From: an uncultured Lewinella sp.
GTDB lineage: Bacteria > Bacteroidota > Bacteroidia > Chitinophagales > Saprospiraceae
DNA length: 15,935 bases
Direction of reading: 5' to 3'
Assembly: GCA_938021455.1 (NCBI GenBank)
Contig: CALIGP010000174.1
Span: 1-15,935 of the forward strand
Shown here one piece after another: positions 6,596-13,913 of the stretch (positions are counted from its first letter, which is position 1; the number at the start of each line of letters is the position of its first letter). A model generated the notes under the pieces. It was not told the origin of the DNA, searched no databases, and saw only the letters and a list, made by a program, of their open reading frames with translations. Both the position numbers and the translations under genes were made by a program.

Positions 6596-9460
6596 ATGCA
6601 CAAGGCTCGCCTGTCTCCATTTTTATCCCGTTACTTTTTCCTCCTCGTTTTCCTTTCTCCGCTCAACTTCTTATTGGCACAAAGCCAGACAGGGGAGCGA
6701 CAAAAAACCCGTATCAACCTCGACTGGCGGTTTCACCTTGGCGAGGTTAAGGGAGACCCAACCGCCGTTGATTTCAACGACAGCAATTGGGAGAAAGTGG
6801 CCGTTCCCCATGCACCAGAATTGGTAAGTCTTGAAATGGACAGTACACTGAACTCCCGCCCACAGCTAACTTATTTACGGGACGTCAGTTGGTATCGCAA
6901 GCGGATGGTTTTTCCGAACACTCCAGAACAGCGTTTCTTTCTGGAATTTGAGGGCGTCCATCAGGTCACCGATTTATGGATCAACGGAAAGCACGTTGGT
7001 CAATATGCAGTAGGTGGGTACACCCCCTTTCATTTCGACGTAACGGACTTTGTGCTTCCTGGACGCGAAAATTTAATTGTCGTCAAGGCTGACAACAGCG
7101 CCAACGAGTTTACGCCACCGGATCCACATAAAACCGACTACATAAAATTTGGGGGCATTTACCGTGATGTATACCTCGTCGTCACAAACCCCTTGCACGT
7201 CACCTTTAACTGGGAAGCCTTTGACGCGGGCGTTCACATCACCACTCCATCGGTACGCAGGCACGACGCCACGGTCTCCGTAAAAACGACCGTGCGCAAC
7301 GACAACGCCTACCCCACCCTGGCGCGCATCGTCACGCGTATCATTGATGCAGATGGTCTGGTAGTAAAAGCTTTGGAGGCGCGGACGCAGGTGCAAAGTG
7401 GGACCAGCCACACCTTCCGCCAAACTACTGCCATCACCGATGATCTACATCTGTGGAGCCCGGACAACCCCTACCTCTACCGCGTACATTCCACCATCTT
7501 TGAAGGCGAAACCCCGGTAGACTTCGTCGAAAACACCCTTGGTATCCGCTGGTTTGAGTTGATCGATGGCCGAAAATTTGTCCTCAACGGCGAGCCCCTC
7601 TGGTTAGTAGGTGTCAACCGTCACCAAAACTTTCCCATCATCGGGGATGCTACCCCAGATGCCCTCGGCATCGCCGAGGCCGAACGCTACAAAGCCGCTG
7701 GCATGAACTGCATCCGCCTAAGTCATTACACTCAGGATGAATCCTTCATCGCTGCCTGTGATCGCCTCGGCATCCTCGTCTACGAAGAAGCCCCCACCTG
7801 GATCGAGTGGGGAGGTGATCAATGGTGGGCCAATCTTGAAAGCGCCCTGCGCACCACCATCCGTGCCCACCGCAATCATCCCAGTATTTTCATCTGGGGC
7901 GCGGGCATCAACCACCGCGGAGACGTTCCCATGATGCACTTCGCCGCCAAGGAAGAAGACCCCTGGCGACTCACGGCTTCCGCCTCCTCCAACGGCTGGA
8001 CCGGCCGGCCGAACGCCGGCATTACCGACGTCTACGCCACCATGGATTACCGAAATGCCATCCTCCCCGATGGCGACTGGACCATCAGCATGGAACACCG
8101 CAACAGCCGCGACGCCGAGGGTAACCAACTCGTCATCAGTCGCTATAAAAAGACGCCCCGGACTTTCGGCGCCATCGCCTGGGTTGGGGCGGATTACAAT
8201 CAGATCATCATCGAAGGCAAGCGAAAAAGCTACCGCTCCAAATCCGGTGTTCTCGACTTTTTCCGCCGCCCGCGCCCCGTTTACCACTGGTATAAGAGTG
8301 AGTACACGGCGCCTCCTATGGTTCACATCGCCGATGAACGAGCCAGCACCGAGGGAGTAATCCGCGTATTTAGCAATGCAGAACAAGTCGAGCTTTTCCA
8401 GGATGGTGTCTCCCTTGGAAGCGCCCGACCGCTACGAGGTGAGAACAAGAACCATCTTGATCACCCAACCTTCTACTTTCACCATAATTTCAGAGAGGGG
8501 GTCCTGACCGCCAAGGCTTTTATGGGCGGTAAGTTAGTCGCTACGGATACGCTAAAAAAAGGAGATACACCCGCTCGCATCGAAGTGAGTTTCAACGAGA
8601 ACTCGGTTCCCTTCGAAGCAGGCGGTGGAGACCTACGTATCGTCCAGGCTCGCATCGTAGATGCTCAAGGCAGACACGTTACGGATGCCAATAACCAGCT
8701 GACCTTCACCGTGACGGGCGCCGGTTCGTTGGTAAACGATACTAGCAAAGACATTCACCCCGTCCGGCCTGAATTTGGGCAGGGCTATATGTTCGTCCGC
8801 AGTAGCGACCAGATTGGAAAGATCACCGTAAAGGTTTCTTCGCCGGGATTAACCAGTGGCCAGGCAAGCATCATGACCAAACCCTACGTGCAAGACATGA
8901 TTCAGGCGAACTACTCGCCCTACCTGGAACGGCCAATGGTTCGGCTCGACCTGGGAAAGGAAGGTACCCGCAACGAGATTGGTTGGAAGCCCTGGAATGA
9001 TTCCGGACTCACTTACACACTCTCTGACTTTAATGGAGCCCGGATTTCTCTGGAAGCGAAGGGACTCAAGTGGTCCGATCACGCCGACATGTTCGGCTAC
9101 ATCGCCTACGTTGGCGCTGATGGTGTTTACACCGAAGACCAGCAGATCAAACTCATTTTTGCGGACCTACCCACCGGCAAATATGCCCTGATTACCTACC
9201 ATCACCCCCGTACGAAAGGACCTCTTTTGAATCAGGTGCAGTACAGCCTTCAGGACGCCAGTGGCAGCCGCCAACAAAAAGCCCTCCGCTCAGCCATGGG
9301 TTACTACGACGAGGTGCGGACGCTGGAGCAAAAGCCACTATCCGGTGAGATTCACTTCACCGTTGGGCCTGATGGCAAGGCGTCGATCACCGTCTCCCCC
9401 GTAGGAGATAAGTCCGGAGCCTTTTGGTTAAACGGCCTGGAGCTGCAGAGGCTGGATTAG
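6596..9460 (+). CDS. Secreted glycoside hydrolase family 2-like protein with altered acid/base site
   Basis: The 954-residue protein has a Sec signal peptide (residues 1-28, NFLLA|Q). The GH2 layout is visible: sugar-binding jelly roll at about 38-200 (SWYRKRMVF, DLWINGKHVG, FGGIYRDVYL); immunoglobulin-like domain at about 205-315; TIM barrel at about 320-570 (VGVNRHQNFP, GMNCIRLSHY, LGILVYEEAP); DUF4982-like sandwich at about 575-655; another Ig-like domain at about 658-760; and an unassigned beta-rich end at 780-954. Family 2 enzymes such as beta-galactosidases and beta-glucuronidases usually have Asn-Glu as acid/base at the end of barrel strand 4. Here IFIWGAGINHRG gives N439-H440. A candidate nucleophile, E500 in TISMEHRN, is present. 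The protein is either a non-standard hydrolase subfamily or a non-catalytic binder. There is no T9SS domain, so it is probably periplasmic. The gene converges on its right neighbour with a 34-base gap. Confidence 0.82.
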   Translation: MHKARLSPFLSRYFFLLVFLSPLNFLLAQSQTGERQKTRINLDWRFHLGEVKGDPTAVDFNDSNWEKVAVPHAPELVSLEMDSTLNSRPQLTYLRDVSWYRKRMVFPNTPEQRFFLEFEGVHQVTDLWINGKHVGQYAVGGYTPFHFDVTDFVLPGRENLIVVKADNSANEFTPPDPHKTDYIKFGGIYRDVYLVVTNPLHVTFNWEAFDAGVHITTPSVRRHDATVSVKTTVRNDNAYPTLARIVTRIIDADGLVVKALEARTQVQSGTSHTFRQTTAITDDLHLWSPDNPYLYRVHSTIFEGETPVDFVENTLGIRWFELIDGRKFVLNGEPLWLVGVNRHQNFPIIGDATPDALGIAEAERYKAAGMNCIRLSHYTQDESFIAACDRLGILVYEEAPTWIEWGGDQWWANLESALRTTIRAHRNHPSIFIWGAGINHRGDVPMMHFAAKEEDPWRLTASASSNGWTGRPNAGITDVYATMDYRNAILPDGDWTISMEHRNSRDAEGNQLVISRYKKTPRTFGAIAWVGADYNQIIIEGKRKSYRSKSGVLDFFRRPRPVYHWYKSEYTAPPMVHIADERASTEGVIRVFSNAEQVELFQDGVSLGSARPLRGENKNHLDHPTFYFHHNFREGVLTAKAFMGGKLVATDTLKKGDTPARIEVSFNENSVPFEAGGGDLRIVQARIVDAQGRHVTDANNQLTFTVTGAGSLVNDTSKDIHPVRPEFGQGYMFVRSSDQIGKITVKVSSPGLTSGQASIMTKPYVQDMIQANYSPYLERPMVRLDLGKEGTRNEIGWKPWNDSGLTYTLSDFNGARISLEAKGLKWSDHADMFGYIAYVGADGVYTEDQQIKLIFADLPTGKYALITYHHPRTKGPLLNQVQYSLQDASGSRQQKALRSAMGYYDEVRTLEQKPLSGEIHFTVGPDGKASITVSPVGDKSGAFWLNGLELQRLD

Positions 9461-9494
9461 GCAGTCCCCAACAGCCCCAGGCTTATTTGATTTT

Positions 9495-11309
9495 CTAACG
9501 AACAATTACCCGCCAACGGGCAATTGCCCTACCCCGTTCGTCATGCCCTACCAGTAGATAAGTACCCTTCACGGTTGGTGCGGATATTCGCGCAGTTTGA
9601 TGTTGGGAAAAGAGCTGCCGGCCAGCAAGATCAAAAAGACTAACGCTGGTGATGGTCTCCTTACCAGCCACCTTTCTCGCGAGCATCAGGTCTTCCCCGC
9701 CTTTAACCGGATTAGGCCATAGATGATATTCCCCCTGCACACTCAACTCCCTAACGGCTACTTCTGAATCAACCGTAACACTATCCGTAAGGGTGCAGCC
9801 AAAGGCGTCGGTGATGGTATAAGAATAGGTATCGGCAAAAAGCCCCGTAAACACGCCGGTTATATTCATTTCGCCATTCAGCTCATAGGAAAGGTCACTG
9901 CCCGTAGCCCTGATCGATATGTCGCCAGTGACATCGGAAGTCATCTCTACTGCTACGGAATCAACCATAATGGGCTGCCCAAACCCAGCAGCAGCCGTGA
10001 GGTCATAGGCATATACCTGCATCCGACGATTACCGTCTTCAGCGAAGAAGTAGGCCCGGTTTTCGGAGACCGTAAAGTCCTGGGGGAAACCACCGTCTTC
10101 AGGGTCCTCATCAATCTCTGTCAGTTGGCGGGAGTTGGCGTAGCTACCATCAGAAAGGAAAGGTTCAAAGTTATTGAAGGGTATCGTTGCGTTTAGCAGT
10201 AAGCTATCGTTGAAGGCCGCGACCCGGGCAACCGTCGAAATTTCGCCGGGCTGCCGGTCTCCCTGCAGGGCGGCCTCTGAGGTAGCGATACTGGCATTAG
10301 TCCGGCGAAAACCAAGCGAGCCCGTGAAGTAGAGGTACTCCCCAAATACCGTTGCGGAGCTGGCATTGATGTAACTGTTAGAGGTATTCAGTTTTTGAGT
10401 GCCCGCCAGGGTTCCGTCAGAACGAAAGAAATCGTAAGTAGTGCCCGATGGAGCACCTACCCTTCGCATAGAGTAATACAGATTCCCCTCGAAGGCCAGC
10501 GGATCGATGGCCGCGTTAAACCGGTCAGTCTGGTAGTTTCCAAGTTCAAGGCTACCTGCTGCCGTACCATCCGTTACCCACAGGCCGCGGTTACCGTTAT
10601 CGGGTGGGTTGTTGTAGAAGAAAAAGAGCTTGTCTCCGGCCACAACGATGTCTGTCGGATCGCCTCCCGACGTCTGATTTCTTTCAGTGTACAGGGTGGT
10701 TACCTCGGCAGTGCCAGCTACTGTACCGTCAGTACGGGAGATAAAGCTGGTGCTACCGCTTTCGCCAACAATGATGAGTGTTTCCGGTAGCGGAGCAATG
10801 ATGTCCACACTTCCGTTTTTAACGACCGTTACTTCAGTAGTCGTACTCTCACCATCGGCCAGGCGGACCAGTATGTTGTCACGGGTATCCGAAAATTGCT
10901 CATAGGCGAAGTAATAAGCCCCGTTCCAGCGAGTAGCTACTGCGACGTTATCAGGCGCGGTAAAAATGAGCCTGGGCAGGCTGTCTTGTGGCTTAAGCTC
11001 ATACAGGTTTCTGTCAATAGAAAAAGCCAGTAGAGTATCGCTGTTAATTTGCAGTAAAAAACGCCCACGCTTGGTAAACAGAGTATCTGCGCCACCGGAG
11101 GCAACGCCGTCAACCATCATCAGGTGGTAATTAAAATCAGCATCCCGATCTTCGAAGATCAGACGATCTCCGCTGGTGGCCAGCAGATCAAGTTCATCAC
11201 TATGATTTATGGTGGAGCAGGGCCCGTAAACGGAATAGGTGGATTGGGCATAGATGGAGGTGCCAAAAAGCCATACTGCCAGGGCAATAAACGAGGTAAA
11301 AAACTTCAT
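9495..11309 (-). CDS. T9SS-sorted protein with DGT-type (ELWxxDGT-like) repeats
   Basis: The 604-residue protein has a signal peptide (MKFFTSFIALAVWLFGTSIYAQ, cut near residue 21). The central part carries spaced repeats of the ELWxxDGTxxGT kind: FISRTDGTVAGT (189-200), GLWVTDGTAAGS (242-253), FFRSDGTLAGTQ (294-305) and a weaker FLSDGSYANS (384-393). Between them are phrases such as GNLYYS and GEYLYFTG, consistent with a repeated beta-sheet surface domain, perhaps a propeller. Residues 456-514 resemble a SprB-type repeat (GVFTGLFADTYSYTITDAFGCTLTDSVTV). The end (residues 527-604: YHLWPNPV, SVSLFDLAGRQL, KGTYLLVG) is a T9SS type A sorting domain. The protein is therefore expected on or outside the cell surface. 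Binding or adhesion is a reasonable guess, but no enzyme motif is visible. Confidence 0.82.
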   Translation of the reverse strand: MKFFTSFIALAVWLFGTSIYAQSTYSVYGPCSTINHSDELDLLATSGDRLIFEDRDADFNYHLMMVDGVASGGADTLFTKRGRFLLQINSDTLLAFSIDRNLYELKPQDSLPRLIFTAPDNVAVATRWNGAYYFAYEQFSDTRDNILVRLADGESTTTEVTVVKNGSVDIIAPLPETLIIVGESGSTSFISRTDGTVAGTAEVTTLYTERNQTSGGDPTDIVVAGDKLFFFYNNPPDNGNRGLWVTDGTAAGSLELGNYQTDRFNAAIDPLAFEGNLYYSMRRVGAPSGTTYDFFRSDGTLAGTQKLNTSNSYINASSATVFGEYLYFTGSLGFRRTNASIATSEAALQGDRQPGEISTVARVAAFNDSLLLNATIPFNNFEPFLSDGSYANSRQLTEIDEDPEDGGFPQDFTVSENRAYFFAEDGNRRMQVYAYDLTAAAGFGQPIMVDSVAVEMTSDVTGDISIRATGSDLSYELNGEMNITGVFTGLFADTYSYTITDAFGCTLTDSVTVDSEVAVRELSVQGEYHLWPNPVKGGEDLMLARKVAGKETITSVSLFDLAGRQLFSQHQTARISAPTVKGTYLLVGHDERGRAIARWRVIVR

Positions 11310-11377
11310 ATATAAAGTGAATTGTTAAAAAGGGGAAGGTTCTGGAAGGATACAAAACAAGTCTCCTTCGGGTGGTT

Positions 11378-11385
11378 CAAAGATA
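11378..11385 (-). promoter_or_regulatory. Candidate -7 promoter element for the T9SS protein gene
   Basis: Read leftward the bases are TATCTTTG, a perfect match to the Bacteroidota -7 consensus TAnnTTTG. It lies about 69 bases before the ATG at 11309, in the short gap after the sulfatase stop codon. I do not see a clear TTTG -33 element at the preferred spacing, so confidence is modest. If real, the T9SS gene is transcribed separately from the upstream sulfatase gene. Confidence 0.33.
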
Positions 11386-11398
11386 GGCAAAACGAAGA

Positions 11399-13222
11399 TT
11401 ACTCCAGCGTAATTTCTTTCACCCATAAGCCCTCTCTTCCAGCGCTGGCGATGCTGATTTCCGTGCTTCCCGGGCTAATGGACAGGCCAGAAACCTCTAC
11501 CTCCGCCCAACGGCGAGGGTAAACTTCTTTGCGCTTTACGCGGTCTGCAACGGGAATTTGTGTCGTGCGCGCCGGAGGCAGCGCCACCGAGACATCATTG
11601 CCCTTATCCGTTCTCAGCACCAGCGTCCGCGCCGTATTGCCCTCCAAATGGTAGCGGACTTTCACCCGGTAGCTACGTGCTTTTTCCGTCTCCACCGGCC
11701 AGTACGCGCCGTCTGATCCCAGGTCGACGAAAAAATCGTTAGCCCATCCATATTTATCCATAAAATGTGTCTTCCCCCGGGGCTCCCCCTCGTGCGCGAG
11801 CAGTCGGATCGGGCCGGGAGCGGCATCCAAATCAATGGGTGGCGCGACTAGGTCGGGGCGGGCGACCGTTGAGGCAAAAGCAGCATAGGTTTCTGCCATC
11901 TTCCTACCGCGCGCTTGTAAGCCCGCCAAAAACGCCTGTTTGGTAGCCATGATATCCGTCCTCTGTCCGGGGTCTTTATCTAATTGATACAGTTCGTGCT
12001 TATCTGGCCCGCGTAGTACGTACAGAAAGTTTCGGTCTCGCATACTCCCCGGGTAAGGCTTAAAATCATAGCCTTGCTTGAAGGCATAGATGTAACGATT
12101 AAGGTTAAAGGTATCATTGTGCTTTGGCTGTAATAGAGGTAAAAGACTATGTCCGTCTAACTTCTCCGGAATCGGTAAATCTACGAGATCCAATACCGTT
12201 GGCACCAGATCAATATGGGCCGCTGGAGTTACAATTTTTCGTCCGTTAGCCGGATGCTCCCCCGGAAATTTAATCCCAAACGGCACCCGTACACCACCCT
12301 CATCAACATGTCCTTTGGTACCCTTCAGCCCCACTCGGTACCGGTCTCCGTTCGGGCCATTATCCGTAGCAAAAACGATGAGGGTATTCTCCAACTTTCC
12401 GGCTTCCTCTAGCTCATCCAGTAGCTGGCCAATCTGCTCGTCGATGGATTCAATCATCGCGTAAATACCGGTATTGTAGGGTGTCAGCCCTCGCTGGTTC
12501 ACCCGATCCCAGTGCTTATCACTCACCTGAACGGGCGTGTGCGGCGCCTGATAGGCGAGCAAGCAAAAGAAGGGCTGGGAAGACTCCTGCTGCATAAAGT
12601 GGCTGGCGGTGTCCGTCAGGATTTCTGTCAAGTCTCCCACAAAAGGGACAATCTCGTCCCGTTCATTCACCAACTCTCCCTCGAAATAATCATTGAAATG
12701 TCCCAGCGTAAAGCCCAAAAATTCTTCGAAGCCTTGCCCGGCCGGGTGATAGGGAAAGGTCGCCCCATTATGCCATTTACCGAACAGGCCGGTTCGGTAG
12801 CCTGCGTGCCTCAGGTATTCGGGCAGCGTGAGAATGCCGTCGTCCATCGTCTCTCTACGGCGGGTTACGAAGACGGCTCCCGTACGCGGTGCGTAGAGCC
12901 CACTCAGGAAACTGGCGCGGGTAGGCGCGCATACCGGACTGACGTAAAAGTGATCGAAGAAAGCACCCGTTTGCAGCAGCGCGTCCATATTGGGCGTCTC
13001 AATACTGTCGTTGCCCATCATCGACAGATCCCCGTAGCCCTGGTCATCCGTCAAAATAAAGAGGATATTCGGCAGCCCCTCCTGACTATCCGCCTCCCCG
13101 ACTGCTTGACTATCTGACTCCCTGACTATCTGACTATCCGACTCTTTGACTATCTGACTCTCCATGGCGCGGTCGCAGGTGCAAAGGAGGGTTAATAAGA
13201 GCAAGGGAAGAAACCGTCTCAT
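11399..13222 (-). CDS. Type I (formylglycine) sulfatase lipoprotein with repeat-encoded linker
   Basis: The 607-residue protein starts with MRRFLPLLLLTLLCTC. The lipobox LCTC makes C16 the likely lipidated residue. Residues 21-49 are an acidic linker of eight-residue repeats (SQIVKESD, SQIVRESD, SQAVGEAD, SQEG) encoded by an 8-bp DNA repeat. The sulfatase domain begins at about 50: NILFILTDDQGYGD gives metal ligands D59/D60; CAPTR at 98-102 is the C-x-P-x-R motif whose cysteine becomes formylglycine; then GKWH (K149, H151), H228, ATDNGPNGD (D287, N288) and GLKGTKGHVDEGG. A beta-rich C-terminal domain (about 465-607, including YGWANDFFVDLGSDGAYWPVE) may bind carbohydrate. It removes sulfate esters, plausibly from algal polysaccharides; the exact substrate is unknown. 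Formylglycine formation needs a maturase not present in this window. The first half of the leader region also carries the related repeat. Confidence 0.9.
   Translation of the reverse strand: MRRFLPLLLLTLLCTCDRAMESQIVKESDSQIVRESDSQAVGEADSQEGLPNILFILTDDQGYGDLSMMGNDSIETPNMDALLQTGAFFDHFYVSPVCAPTRASFLSGLYAPRTGAVFVTRRRETMDDGILTLPEYLRHAGYRTGLFGKWHNGATFPYHPAGQGFEEFLGFTLGHFNDYFEGELVNERDEIVPFVGDLTEILTDTASHFMQQESSQPFFCLLAYQAPHTPVQVSDKHWDRVNQRGLTPYNTGIYAMIESIDEQIGQLLDELEEAGKLENTLIVFATDNGPNGDRYRVGLKGTKGHVDEGGVRVPFGIKFPGEHPANGRKIVTPAAHIDLVPTVLDLVDLPIPEKLDGHSLLPLLQPKHNDTFNLNRYIYAFKQGYDFKPYPGSMRDRNFLYVLRGPDKHELYQLDKDPGQRTDIMATKQAFLAGLQARGRKMAETYAAFASTVARPDLVAPPIDLDAAPGPIRLLAHEGEPRGKTHFMDKYGWANDFFVDLGSDGAYWPVETEKARSYRVKVRYHLEGNTARTLVLRTDKGNDVSVALPPARTTQIPVADRVKRKEVYPRRWAEVEVSGLSISPGSTEISIASAGREGLWVKEITLE
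13083..13162. repeat. Ten-unit, 8-bp-period tandem array inside the sulfatase gene
   Basis: Read on the plus strand, ten consecutive 8-base units fill this stretch with no gap. Five are exactly TGACTATC (13083, 13107, 13123, 13131, 13147). The rest are TGACTCCC, TGACTCTC, CGACTCTT, CGACTGCT and CGCCTCCC. Because 8 is not a multiple of 3, three units (24 bp) encode one eight-residue peptide repeat. The array lies wholly within codons 21-47 of the sulfatase, just behind the lipid-anchor cysteine, and keeps the frame open. Confidence 0.9.
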
Positions 13223-13261
13223 AGCGAAAAATTTAGTTGGAGCAGCGTAAGATGCTAATTC

Positions 13262-13286
13262 TTCGCTTAATGCGGAATCAAGCGAA
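13262..13286. promoter_or_regulatory. Inverted repeat upstream of the sulfatase start
   Basis: TTCGCTT (13262-13268) and AAGCGAA (13280-13286) form a perfect 7-bp inverted repeat with an 11-base spacer. It lies 40-64 bases before the sulfatase ATG on the minus strand. It may be an operator for a dimeric regulator or a hairpin in the leader. No regulator gene is present nearby to favour either reading. Confidence 0.35.
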
Positions 13287-13306
13287 AGGTTCGACCAACG
13301 ATTTTA

Positions 13307-13365
13307 GCACTCTCTAACTATTTGACTCCTTGACTATCTGACTCCCCAACTATCCCCTAACTCCC
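13307..13365. repeat. Second 8-bp-period tandem array between the sulfatase and VOC genes
   Basis: Plus-strand units are GCACTCTC, TAACTATT, TGACTCCT, TGACTATC, TGACTCCC and CAACTATC from 13307 to 13354. Three C bases follow, and then TAACTCCC at 13358-13365. It is the same unit family, alternating TATC and TCCC endings, as the array inside the sulfatase gene about 140 bases away. The leftward VOC gene ends inside this array, which supplies its TAG stop codon (13352-13350). Confidence 0.8.
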
Positions 13366-13724
13366 ACCCGATTCCCCTCACTATCCAAAAACAAAGCCAT
13401 GGAGCCTTGCTCCGGGCTGATGACTCTCCACGGAATAAGCACCTCTCCTCCCGCCACTACTACTCGTTTCTGCATGGCCTCCATGTCTTCAGCTGCAGCA
13501 AAGTAAACGATGGGGCCTTCCTTACCCGGGAAGTAAAATTGCGGATGATGACAGATGGCTACGGTGCTATCCTTCAAAGTACCCATACGCAAATCTCCCA
13601 AATCAAGCACCTCTATTTTCGTTTGAAAAACCTGTTCGTAAAACTGCTTTGCCCGATCAAAATCACCCACTGGAATCTCGATCCAACGGGTAACCATGCC
13701 AGCGCTATTTGTAGGATCTGTCAT
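13350..13724 (-). CDS. VOC-family (glyoxalase/dioxygenase-fold) small protein
   Basis: The 124-residue protein is a single VOC module. It opens with MVTRWIEIPVGDFDRAKQFYEQVF (M10 onward), the typical first beta strand and helix. A middle segment, GPIVYFAAAEDMEAMQKRVVVAGGEVL, follows and the end is MALFLDSEGNRVGVRG. VOC proteins include glyoxalase I, ring-cleaving dioxygenases and antibiotic-binding proteins, and the sequence does not show which applies; many such small members remain uncharacterised. The start is ATG at 13724, although M10 would also leave a complete fold. There is no signal peptide, so it is cytoplasmic. The last residues (GVRG) and the stop codon are encoded by a tandem octamer array shared with the neighbouring sulfatase gene. 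It lies upstream of the sulfatase on the same strand but has no obvious functional link. Confidence 0.85.
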   Translation of the reverse strand: MTDPTNSAGMVTRWIEIPVGDFDRAKQFYEQVFQTKIEVLDLGDLRMGTLKDSTVAICHHPQFYFPGKEGPIVYFAAAEDMEAMQKRVVVAGGEVLIPWRVISPEQGSMALFLDSEGNRVGVRG

Positions 13725-13913
13725 ACGTTAAATATAGGGTGAATGGATACAAAAGTTTGGCTAGTATGAATTCAGGCCTTAAATTGGTCATTATAAAGCC
13801 GGTATTTTCCGGTCTTCTCCTCCCCCAGTTTACAACAGACAACACGACATTTCCTGCCATTGCACTGGCCAGGTGATGCCCTTCCTTTATGTAAACCAAC
13901 AACTTCTTTATTT

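Noticed and set aside
7718..8386. Antisense open frame of 222 codons in the GH2 gene
   Set aside because: Its length follows from GC-rich third positions of the real gene; the composition is Gly/Val-rich with no domain.
2579..9460. Canonical polysaccharide utilisation locus
   Set aside because: A receptor and a GH2-family gene share the strand, but there is no SusD gene or regulator, and a strong terminator and an ATP-grasp gene separate them.
9461..9494. Terminator between the converging GH2 and T9SS genes
   Set aside because: Only 34 bases are available and no stem with a T-run is visible.
12512..13117. Plus-strand open frame of 201 codons opposite the sulfatase
   Set aside because: It mirrors the sulfatase catalytic domain, including the formylglycine motif region, and has no independent support.
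13083..13365. Possible CRISPR array
   Set aside because: The repeats are 8-base tandem units without unique spacers and lie partly within a coding region; no cas gene is present.
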